Positions 1 through 6,181 of a stretch of DNA of 11,379 nt are shown piece after piece. Position numbers and translations under genes: made by a program. Position 1 is the first letter of the stretch. Every line of letters starts with the position of its first letter. The stretch is from the NCBI GenBank assembly GCA_013362295.1, contig JABFWJ010000259.1:1-11379 (forward strand). Direction: 5' to 3'. This stretch comes from Thermoleophilia bacterium (GTDB lineage: Bacteria > Actinomycetota > Thermoleophilia > Gaiellales > Gaiellaceae). The notes under the pieces were generated by a model that was not told the origin of the DNA, made no database searches, and worked only from the letters and a program-made list of their open reading frames with translations.

Positions 1-440
1 CTCGACCCGTCGAGCCAGTGCGCGTCGTCGACGAGCACCGCGACCGGACCGTCCTCCGCGTGGGCCGCGAGCAGGTTGAGCGTCGCGGCGCCGACCGCGA
101 ATCGATCCTGCGCGCTCGCCGGCCGCAGCGCGAGCGCGCCCTCGAGCGCCGCCCGCTGGGGTGCCGGGATGCGGTCGAGCGCCGAGAGCGCCGGCCGCAG
201 CAGCTCGAGCAGGCCGGCGAACGGCACGCGCGCCTCCGACTCGATGCCGCGCGCCCGTAGAACGCGCATCTCGGCGGCGAGCGCCTGCTCGCAGGTGTGC
301 TCGAGCAGGGTCGTCTTGCCGATCCCCGGCTCGCCGGCGACCACGAGCACGGTGCTCCGGTTCATGCGGGCGCCGGCCAGTGCGGCCTCGAGCTCCTGCC
401 GCTCCCGGTCGCGGCCGAGCAGCATCAGTGGCGTCACCAT
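1..440 (-). CDS. LuxR-type regulator, N-terminal AAA ATPase part (partial)
   Basis: Only the first 146 codons are in the window; the gene runs off the left edge with no stop. The protein begins MVTPLMLLGRDRERQELEAA, the usual opening of large STAND/AAA_16 ATPase regulators. A Walker A motif is clear at residues 36-44 (GEPGIGKTT) and a Walker B at about 135-144 (VLVDDAHWLD). In this family the ATPase is followed by a TPR-like region and a C-terminal LuxR helix-turn-helix, and the protein binds DNA after ligand- and ATP-driven assembly. That C-terminal half is not visible, so the DNA-binding role is inferred; an adenylate-cyclase-linked ATPase is the main alternative. The start at 440 was chosen because it is the first ATG of the conserved frame; a second Met lies at 425. 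There is no good Shine-Dalgarno, but a TACAAT box sits 5 nt upstream, so the message may be nearly leaderless. It diverges from the methyltransferase unit and could regulate it. Confidence 0.85.
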   Translation of the reverse strand, partial: MVTPLMLLGRDRERQELEAALAGARMNRSTVLVVAGEPGIGKTTLLEHTCEQALAAEMRVLRARGIESEARVPFAGLLELLRPALSALDRIPAPQRAALEGALALRPASAQDRFAVGAATLNLLAAHAEDGPVAVLVDDAHWLDGS

Positions 441-445
441 TGTCG

Positions 446-451
446 ATTGTA
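446..451 (-). promoter_or_regulatory. Possible -10 box of the LuxR-type regulator
   Basis: On the minus strand TACAAT lies 5 nt before the ATG at 440, matching the TANNNT pattern of actinobacterial -10 elements. No convincing -35 element was found 16-18 nt upstream. The position implies a leaderless or nearly leaderless transcript, common in actinobacteria, and fits the lack of a ribosome binding site. The spacing is slightly short for an exact leaderless start. Confidence 0.3.
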
Positions 452-519
452 GGCCGCGCTCCAGGGTGCGAAGCTCGACGGACCAGGTGGGCCACCCGAG
501 GCGAGTGGCCGCCGGGGTG

Positions 520-546
520 CCTACGGTCGCCGAAATCGACCGTAGG
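520..546. promoter_or_regulatory. 10-bp perfect inverted repeat overlapping the methyltransferase RBS
   Basis: CCTACGGTCG at 520-529 is repeated as its exact reverse complement CGACCGTAGG at 537-546, separated by 7 nt. The right arm includes the first bases of the AGGAGG Shine-Dalgarno (544-549) of the gene starting at 554. The left arm includes TACGGT (522-527), a plausible -10 box. It could therefore be an operator for a dimeric regulator, perhaps the divergent LuxR-type protein or the winged-helix methyltransferase itself. If transcription starts further upstream, it could instead be an RNA hairpin that masks the ribosome binding site. The sequence does not decide between these. Confidence 0.6.
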
Positions 547-553
547 AGGAGAC

Positions 554-1627
554 ATGGCAACGATCGAAGAAACACCGCTCGACCTGGAGAAGCTCGAAGC
601 GTTCGTCTTCCGCGCCGTGGACGAGGTGGGCGCGACGCTGAACACCGCGCTCGTGGTGATGGGCGACCGGCTCGGTCTCTACCGGGCGCTCGCCGGTGCG
701 GGACCGCTGACCTCGACCGAGCTCGCGAAGCGCACCGGCACGGCCGAGCGCTACGTGCGCGAGTGGCTGAACGCGCAGGCGGCTGGCGGCTACGTCGAGT
801 ACGACCCGGAGAGCGGCCGCTACACGCTTCCGCCAGAGCAGGCGCTCGCGCTGACCGACTCGGAGAGCCCCGCGTATCTGCCCGGCTTCTTCCAGATCGC
901 ACTCGGCTCGGTCCTCGACTCGCCGCACATCACCGACGCCGCGCAGAGCGGCGAAGGGGTCGGCTGGCACCAGCACAACCACAACGTCTTCGACGGCTGC
1001 GAGCGCTTCTTCCGCCCGGGCTACAACGCGAACCTGCTCACGTCATGGCTGCCGGCGCTCGACGGCGTGGTCGAGAAGCTCGAGCGCGGCGCGACCGTCG
1101 CCGACGTCGGCTGCGGCCACGGCTCGTCGACGATCCTGATGGCGAAGGCCTTCCCGAGCTCGACGTTCATCGGCTCCGACTACCACGAGGGCTCCATCGA
1201 GACCGCGCGGGAGCGCGCGCGCGACGCGGGTGTCGCGAACGCGCAGTTCGAAGTCGCGCCCGCCGCGGGCTTCAACGGGACGGGCTACGACCTCGTGACG
1301 ATGTTCGACTGCCTGCACGACATGGGCGATCCGGCAGGCGCGTCCCGCCACGTGCACGAGTCGCTCGCCGAGGACGGCACCTGGATGATCGTCGAGCCGC
1401 GCGCCGGCGATCGGATCGAGGACAACCTCAACCCGGTCGGGCGCGCCTACTACGGCTTCTCGACCCTGCTCTGCACGCCCGCGTCCCTGTCGCAGGAGGT
1501 CGGGCTCGCACTCGGCGCGCAGGCCGGCGAGGCCCGCATCCGCGACGTCGTGACGAACAGCGGGTTCACGCACTTCCGCCGCGCTGCGGAGACGCCGTTC
1601 AACCTCGTGTTCGAGGCCCGGCGGTAG
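554..1627 (+). CDS. SAM-dependent methyltransferase with N-terminal winged-helix domain
   Basis: This 357-residue protein has the two-domain layout of Rv2258c-like class I methyltransferases. Residues about 25-105 form a winged-helix-like dimerisation domain (ALVVMGDRLGLYRAL, then TSTELAKRTGTAERYVREWL). Residues about 170-357 form the Rossmann catalytic domain. Motif I is ADVGCGHG at 183-190 and the acidic residue that holds the SAM ribose is probably Asp209 (FIGSDYHEG). A cytosolic small-molecule O- or N-methyltransferase is likely; the substrate cannot be read from the sequence. The start at 554 is set by a strong AGGAGG (544-549) 4 nt upstream; the frame is open further left but has no matching family sequence. 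The stop lies 2 nt before the start of the hydrolase-glycosyltransferase gene, so the two are almost certainly co-transcribed and may tailor one product. Confidence 0.88.
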   Translation: MATIEETPLDLEKLEAFVFRAVDEVGATLNTALVVMGDRLGLYRALAGAGPLTSTELAKRTGTAERYVREWLNAQAAGGYVEYDPESGRYTLPPEQALALTDSESPAYLPGFFQIALGSVLDSPHITDAAQSGEGVGWHQHNHNVFDGCERFFRPGYNANLLTSWLPALDGVVEKLERGATVADVGCGHGSSTILMAKAFPSSTFIGSDYHEGSIETARERARDAGVANAQFEVAPAAGFNGTGYDLVTMFDCLHDMGDPAGASRHVHESLAEDGTWMIVEPRAGDRIEDNLNPVGRAYYGFSTLLCTPASLSQEVGLALGAQAGEARIRDVVTNSGFTHFRRAAETPFNLVFEARR

Positions 1628-1629
1628 CG

Positions 1630-3753
1630 GTGGAGACGATTGACCGGGTCCGGAGCGAGCAGACCCGCGCTCGGTATCCGGACGAGCACGGGTACGTCGA
1701 GCGCGACGGTGTGCGCACGCACTTCGAGGTCTTCGGCAGCGGCGCGCCGACCGTCCTCCTCCTCCCGACCTGGTCGATAATCCACTCACGCGTCTGGAAG
1801 ATGCAGGTGCCGTACCTCGCGCGGCACTGCCGCGTGATCACCTTCGACGGACGCGGCAACGGGCTCTCCGACCGGCCGGACGATCCCGACGCATACGGCG
1901 AGGCGGAGTTCGCCGCGGACGCGCTCGCGGTGCTCGACGCGACGGCGACCGAGCGCGCGTTCGTCGTCGGCTTCTCGATGGGCGCGCAGCGGGCGCTGCT
2001 GCTCGCCGCCGACCATCCGGAGCGCGTCGAGGGCGTCGCCTTCATCGCGCCGGCCATGCCGCTCGGAGCGCAGACCCCGAGGGCGCGGGCGGTGACGTCG
2101 TTCGATCAGGAGCTCGACGGCTACGAGGGCTGGGCGAAGTACAACCGCCATCACTGGCTGAACGACTACGCGGACTTCCTGCAGTTCTTCTTCTCCCAGA
2201 TCTTCAACGAGCCGCATTCGACGAAGCAGATCGAGGACTGCGTTGCCTGGGGCCTCGAGGGCACGCCCGAGATGCTCGTCGCGACGCAGCTTGCGCCCGG
2301 GCTCGACGAAGCGGCGATCCACGAGCTCGCAGGGCGGATTCGCTGTCCGGTGCTCGTCATCCACGGCGTCGACGACGCGATCCGCTCGCACGATTCGGGC
2401 GCGGCGCTCGCGGAGGTGACCGGCGGCACGCTCGTCAGCCTCGACGGCTCGGGCCACGCGCCTCACGTCCGCGACCCGGTCAAGGTCAACCTCCTCCTGC
2501 GCGACTTCGTCGCGCCGCCGCGCCCGGCGCGCTGGCCGCGCGGCAGAGCGCGCCGCAAGCGCGCGCTCTACATCTCCTCGCCGATCGGGCTCGGCCATGC
2601 GCGACGCGACGTGGCGATCGCCGACGAGCTGCGCAAGCTGCACCCCGAGCTCGAGATCGACTGGCTCGCGCAGCACCCCGTGACGGCCGTGCTCGAGGCG
2701 CGCGGCGAGCGCGTTCATCCCGCGAGCGCCGGCCTGGCGAACGAGTCGCGGCACATCGAGTCGGAGTCCGCCGAGCACGACCTGCACTGCTTCCAGGCCT
2801 GGCGCCGGATGGACGAGATCCTGCTCGCGAACTTCATGGTCTTCCACGATCTCGTGCGCGACAACCCGTACGACCTCTGGATCGGCGACGAGGCGTGGGA
2901 GCTCGACTACTACCTGCACGAGAACCCGGAGCAGAAGTCCGCGGCGTACGTGTGGCTCACCGACTTCGTCGGGTGGCTGCCGATGCCCGACGGCGGCGAG
3001 CGCGAGGCCTACCTCACCGCCGACTACAACGCCGAGATGATCGAGCACATCGCGCGCTACCCGCGGCTGCGCGACCGCGCGATCTTCATCGGCGACGCCG
3101 ACGACGTCGTCCCGGATTCCTTCGGTGCCGGGCTGCCGAGGATTCGCGACTGGACCGACCAGCACTACGAGTTCGCCGGGTACGTCACCGGCTTCGATCC
3201 GGCGGAGTTCGCGGACCGCGAGCGGATCCGCTCGGAGCTCGGCTTCGCACCCGGCGAGCGGGTGTGCGTCGTCACGGTCGGCGGGTCCGGCGTCGGGGCG
3301 GCCCTCCTGCGCCGGGTGATCGACGCGTTCCCGCTGGCGCAGCGGCGCGTACCGGAGCTGCGGATGATCGTCGTGGCCGGTCCGCGGATCGATCCGGCCT
3401 CCCTGCCCGCGGCGGACGGGCTCGAGGTGCGCGCCTACGTGCACGACCTCTACCGCGTGCTCGCCGCCTGCGACCTCGCGGTCGTCCAGGGCGGACTGAC
3501 GACGTCGATGGAGCTGACCGCGAACGGCAGGCCGTTCCTCTACTTCCCGCTGCGCCATCACTTCGAGCAGAACTTCCACGTGCGCCACCGCCTCGAGCGC
3601 CACGGCGCAGGCCGTGCGATGGACTTCGCCGCGGACGGGCCGGAGGAGATCGCCGCCGCCATCGCGGAGGAGATCGGGCGCGACGTCGACTACCGGCCGG
3701 TCGAGGCAGGGGGCGCCGCGCGCGCGGCAACCTCGATCGCAGAACTGCTCTAG
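1630..3753 (+). CDS. Alpha/beta hydrolase-glycosyltransferase fusion protein
   Basis: One uninterrupted 707-residue frame holds two enzymes. Residues about 15-295 are an alpha/beta hydrolase: DGRGNGLSDRP near the oxyanion region, nucleophile elbow GFSMG with Ser116, acid Asp248 or Asp249 (HGVDD), and His276 (GSGHAPH), so the catalytic triad is complete. A basic proline/arginine-rich linker (about 296-311) leads to a GT-B fold glycosyltransferase (about 312-707). This has a MurG/GT28-like N-terminal loop (SPIGLGHARRD) and a nucleotide-sugar-binding C-terminal region (VVQGGLTTSMEL from 618, then PLRHHFEQNF). No signal peptide or membrane segment is seen, so it is probably cytosolic. The GTG at 1630 was chosen because it lies 2 nt after the methyltransferase stop and just before conserved sequence; the frame is open further upstream only as a shadow. 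No strong ribosome binding site is present, so translational coupling is likely. I recall similar fusions as uncharacterised actinobacterial hydrolases; the substrate is unknown. Confidence 0.87.
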   Translation: METIDRVRSEQTRARYPDEHGYVERDGVRTHFEVFGSGAPTVLLLPTWSIIHSRVWKMQVPYLARHCRVITFDGRGNGLSDRPDDPDAYGEAEFAADALAVLDATATERAFVVGFSMGAQRALLLAADHPERVEGVAFIAPAMPLGAQTPRARAVTSFDQELDGYEGWAKYNRHHWLNDYADFLQFFFSQIFNEPHSTKQIEDCVAWGLEGTPEMLVATQLAPGLDEAAIHELAGRIRCPVLVIHGVDDAIRSHDSGAALAEVTGGTLVSLDGSGHAPHVRDPVKVNLLLRDFVAPPRPARWPRGRARRKRALYISSPIGLGHARRDVAIADELRKLHPELEIDWLAQHPVTAVLEARGERVHPASAGLANESRHIESESAEHDLHCFQAWRRMDEILLANFMVFHDLVRDNPYDLWIGDEAWELDYYLHENPEQKSAAYVWLTDFVGWLPMPDGGEREAYLTADYNAEMIEHIARYPRLRDRAIFIGDADDVVPDSFGAGLPRIRDWTDQHYEFAGYVTGFDPAEFADRERIRSELGFAPGERVCVVTVGGSGVGAALLRRVIDAFPLAQRRVPELRMIVVAGPRIDPASLPAADGLEVRAYVHDLYRVLAACDLAVVQGGLTTSMELTANGRPFLYFPLRHHFEQNFHVRHRLERHGAGRAMDFAADGPEEIAAAIAEEIGRDVDYRPVEAGGAARAATSIAELL

Positions 3754-3761
3754 GAACGGCC

Positions 3762-3783
3762 GAGGGCTCCCGAAGGAGCCCTC
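3762..3783. terminator. Hairpin terminator between convergent genes
   Basis: GAGGGCTCC (3762-3770), loop CGAA, then GGAGCCCTC (3775-3783) form a perfect 9-bp stem with a stable tetraloop. It lies 8 nt after the stop of the hydrolase-glycosyltransferase gene and 25 nt past the end of the convergent secreted-protein gene, so it can serve both. No T-run follows on either strand, which is common for terminators in GC-rich actinobacteria. Confidence 0.75.
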
Positions 3784-3808
3784 AGCAGCACCGCGGGTGG
3801 GACGCCGA

Positions 3809-4231
3809 TCAGCTGTCGCTGTCCGGGACGCCCTGGTCGACGACGTGGCGGGCGGTCAGCGCCTGCAACACCTCGGCCAGCGAGTCGGTGGCGGCGATCC
3901 TTTTCGGCCCGCGAACCTGCACGAGGCCGTCGTCGTTGACGGTCACCGGCGCCCCGCCCTCGGTCACGACCTTCGTCGTGGCCGAGACGGCGAACGTCAG
4001 CGTCTGGCCTTTCAGGGAGGCACCGTGGTGGTTGGCGCTCTTGACGAGCAGCGACACCGACCCGTTCGTCGTGCCGCTCGCCGCCGTGAAGGCGGTCAAC
4101 GTGCCCTTGAGGACGTACATCACCTGTGGCGAGCCCTTGCCGTGGGACTGCGGCTTGGCCGGCGGCTTGGCGGCGAACGCGAGGCTCGGAACGGCCAGCG
4201 CGAGCGCGAGGAACAGCGGGAGCTTTCTCAT
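3809..4231 (-). CDS. Small secreted protein of unknown function
   Basis: This 140-residue protein opens with a classical Sec signal peptide: MRK, a hydrophobic core LPLFLALALAVPSLAF, and a probable cleavage at AFA|AK near residue 20. The mature part starts with a Pro/Lys-rich segment. It continues as a beta-rich domain (YVLKGTLTAF, GSVSLLVKSAN, GQTLTFAVSATTKV) that resembles the repeat units of DUF5666-like extracytoplasmic proteins with one repeat. There is no lipobox, catalytic motif or membrane anchor. The start is supported by AAGGAG (complement of 4240-4245) 8 nt upstream. I believe close relatives occur in Thermoleophilia, but I cannot name a function. It converges with the hydrolase-glycosyltransferase gene and diverges from the GAF regulator, with no evident link to either. 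Confidence 0.82.
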   Translation of the reverse strand: MRKLPLFLALALAVPSLAFAAKPPAKPQSHGKGSPQVMYVLKGTLTAFTAASGTTNGSVSLLVKSANHHGASLKGQTLTFAVSATTKVVTEGGAPVTVNDDGLVQVRGPKRIAATDSLAEVLQALTARHVVDQGVPDSDS

Positions 4232-4281
4232 GACGTGGTCTCCTTCTCTGGCGACGGGGTGCTCTGCTTGTAGTCGTGCGG

Positions 4282-6147
4282 ATGCCCGATCGCCAGGGGC
4301 CCGGCCCCGGAATCCCCCGTTCGCGCCGCCGTTTTACCGGCCACTTACGCAGCCGTTGCCGGAGCGTTGCTCTGGAGGGTCTAGACCTCGCTTGTGCGAA
4401 GTCCTACGATCGAGCAATCGCTACCGGCCAGAGGGCACACGGAGTCGAGGAGCGCTTCCTCTACGAAATCATCTCGACGGTGGGCTCCTCGCTCAATCTC
4501 GAGGAGGTGCTCCACGGTGTCGTGAAGCTCCTGTCCGACGCGAGCGCGGTCCACGCCTGCTTCGTCTACTTGCTCGAACGCGAGGGCAAGCGCCTGGTTC
4601 TGCGCGCTGCGTCCGCCCCGTACACGCCGCTCGTCGGGGAGATCGAGCTGAAGCGCGGCGAAGGGCTCGCCTGGTGGGCGCTCGAAAACCGCGAGGCCGC
4701 CTTCATCCGCGAGAACGCGCTCGAGGACCCCCGCGTCAAGTACGTGCCGGAGCTGGAGGAGGAGAAGTTCCAGTCGCTGGTTGCGATCCCCGTCCTCGGC
4801 AAGCGGGGCGATCCGATCGGCGCGTTCACCCTTCATACGGTCGCGCCGCGAGAGTTCACCGACGCAGAGGTCGGCTTCCTCGTCTCGAGCGCGTCGCTCG
4901 TCGCGGGAGCAATCGAAAACGCCCGGCTCTTCGACGAGACGCGCAAGCGCGTCGGCGAGCTCGAGTACCTGACGGAGCTCGCGGAGGCGCTCGCCGTCGC
5001 AGAGACGCTCGCCGCACTCGGGGACGAGGTGGTGGCGGGCAGCCGCGACCTGCTGCGGGCGGAGAACGCCCACCTCTACCTCCTGGATACCGACGACGAG
5101 CGCCTGCACCTTCATTCCTCTGCGCCTCCCGGCGCGAGCGCGCCGACGACGATCGGGCTGACCGACCTGGGGCCGGAAGTGGGGCGGAACGCGCAGGCAC
5201 CGCGGGTGACGGTGACGCTCGTCGCGGGCGGCGAGCTCCTCGGCGCACTCGTCGCCGAGGGGACGCGCGAGGTCGACCTGGCACGCACTGTCGCGAACCA
5301 GGCGGCCGTCGCCGTCAAGAAGATCCAGGTGCTCGAGCGGCTGACGGAGAAGAACCTGATCAAGGACTTCTTCGACGACCTCGCCGCCCGCCGGCTCGGC
5401 CCCGCGCTCGAGGGACGGGCGGCGCGGGTCGGTTGCGACCTCGAGCGGCCGTACGTCGTCCTCGCGGCGGTTCGCACCGACGAGCGGTTCGAAAACGCGC
5501 TGCGCGCGCTCGTGCGCGGGTCGATCCTCGACACCCGCGAGCAGGCGCTCCGGGCGCTCGCGCCGGTCGGCGCACGCGGTACCGCCCGACTCGTCGACGA
5601 CCTGGCACGCGTCCATGGCGAGCTGGGGGCAACGGGTGCCGTCGGGCTTTCGGGCTCGTGCGTCGGCGCCGAGGCGCTCGCGCACGGGTTCGAGGAGGCG
5701 CGCCACGCGCTGCTCGGCGAGGTCGTCATCCGCGGAGATCGCGGCGTCATGACCTACGAAGAGCTCGGCCCGTACAAGTACCTCCTCCGGATCGCACTCG
5801 AGCCCGGCGTCCGGGACTCGACGATCGAGGCTGTCGGGATGCTCGAGACCTACGACCGCGAGCGCAACAGCTCGCTGCTCCCGACGCTCGAGGAGTTCCT
5901 CAGGCGGCGCGGGAACATCAGCGGCACGTCCGAGGCGCTCTTCGTGCACCCGAACACGCTCCGCCAGCGACTGCGGCGCATCGCCGATCTGACCGGCATC
6001 GATCTCCGCCGCGACGACTGGCTGATGATCGAGATCGCGACGAAGCTCGTCCGCCTCAGAACCGCCCTGCCGGACGGCGATCCCGCACACATGATCGGCG
6101 TCGAGATGTGGAGGAATCCGCCCTCACGCCTCCTCCCGGGAGGGTGA
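4282..6147 (+). CDS. GAF-GAF-CdaR/PucR family transcriptional regulator
   Basis: The protein is 621 residues if started at ATG 4282. The conserved part opens at residue 58 (RFLYEIISTVGSSLNLEEVL). A GAF domain spans about 58-212 (AIPVLGKRGDPIGAFTLH) and a short second GAF-like domain about 225-350. A CdaR/PucR GGDEF-like middle region spans about 358-495. A PucR-type C-terminal helix-turn-helix lies at about 534-590 (RRRGNISGTSEALFVHPNTL, then RQRLRRIADLTG). Such proteins are cytosolic activators that sense small molecules and switch on neighbouring catabolic genes. The gmaS-mgsABC genes begin 34 nt downstream, so methylamine or an N-methylated amino acid is an inferred signal. The start is doubtful: 4282-4440 uses TTA, CTA and many T-ending codons unlike the rest and holds a promoter. 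No ATG, GTG or TTG lies in frame between 4282 and GTG 4480, which is inside the first GAF domain. Confidence 0.85.
   Translation: MPDRQGPGPGIPRSRRRFTGHLRSRCRSVALEGLDLACAKSYDRAIATGQRAHGVEERFLYEIISTVGSSLNLEEVLHGVVKLLSDASAVHACFVYLLEREGKRLVLRAASAPYTPLVGEIELKRGEGLAWWALENREAAFIRENALEDPRVKYVPELEEEKFQSLVAIPVLGKRGDPIGAFTLHTVAPREFTDAEVGFLVSSASLVAGAIENARLFDETRKRVGELEYLTELAEALAVAETLAALGDEVVAGSRDLLRAENAHLYLLDTDDERLHLHSSAPPGASAPTTIGLTDLGPEVGRNAQAPRVTVTLVAGGELLGALVAEGTREVDLARTVANQAAVAVKKIQVLERLTEKNLIKDFFDDLAARRLGPALEGRAARVGCDLERPYVVLAAVRTDERFENALRALVRGSILDTREQALRALAPVGARGTARLVDDLARVHGELGATGAVGLSGSCVGAEALAHGFEEARHALLGEVVIRGDRGVMTYEELGPYKYLLRIALEPGVRDSTIEAVGMLETYDRERNSSLLPTLEEFLRRRGNISGTSEALFVHPNTLRQRLRRIADLTGIDLRRDDWLMIEIATKLVRLRTALPDGDPAHMIGVEMWRNPPSRLLPGG
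4382..4410 (+). promoter_or_regulatory. Sigma-70-like promoter, likely for the GAF/CdaR regulator and possibly gmaS
   Basis: TAGACC (4382-4387) and TACGAT (4405-4410) are separated by exactly 17 nt, a good match to TTGACA-N17-TANNNT. Transcription would start near 4416-4417. This lies inside the upstream part of the open frame of the regulator, which conflicts with translation from the GTG at 4276 or ATG at 4282. Because the regulator ends only 34 nt before gmaS, this promoter could also drive the methylamine genes. Confidence 0.45.
6132..6143. promoter_or_regulatory. 12-bp perfect palindrome upstream of gmaS
   Basis: CCTCCCGGGAGG is a perfect palindrome ending 4 nt before the end of the regulator gene and 25 nt before the gmaS ribosome binding site. 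It may be an operator, or may merely be part of the GC-rich C-terminal coding sequence. With no loop it is a poor RNA hairpin. Confidence 0.25.
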
Positions 6148-6168
6148 TAGAACCGGGCGGCCACCCAC

Positions 6169-6175
6169 AAGGAGG
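6169..6175 (+). promoter_or_regulatory. Strong ribosome binding site of gmaS
   Basis: AAGGAGG stands 6 nt before the ATG at 6182. It is one of the two best Shine-Dalgarno sequences in the window, with the AGGAGG before 554, and fixes the gmaS start. It suggests high expression of the first pathway enzyme relative to the weakly led downstream genes. Confidence 0.75.
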
Positions 6176-6181
6176 ACGTTC

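Noticed and set aside
76..1629. Upstream extension of the hydrolase-glycosyltransferase frame
   Set aside because: It covers the methyltransferase gene in another frame and gives non-family, Arg-rich sequence; the protein family begins right after 1630.
1786..3603. Minus-strand open frame of 605 codons opposite the hydrolase-glycosyltransferase gene
   Set aside because: Its translation is Arg/Val/Asp-rich low-complexity sequence with no family motif, as expected of an antisense shadow in very GC-rich DNA; the plus strand encodes complete catalytic motifs.
4296..4308. GC hairpin GGGGC-CCG-GCCCC in the divergent region
   Set aside because: A 5-bp stem of pure G/C is expected by chance at this base composition, and the location does not suit a terminator.
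4381..6090. Minus-strand open frame of 569 codons opposite the GAF/CdaR regulator
   Set aside because: Antisense shadow; no recognisable domain, and the plus frame has clear GAF and PucR helix-turn-helix sequence.
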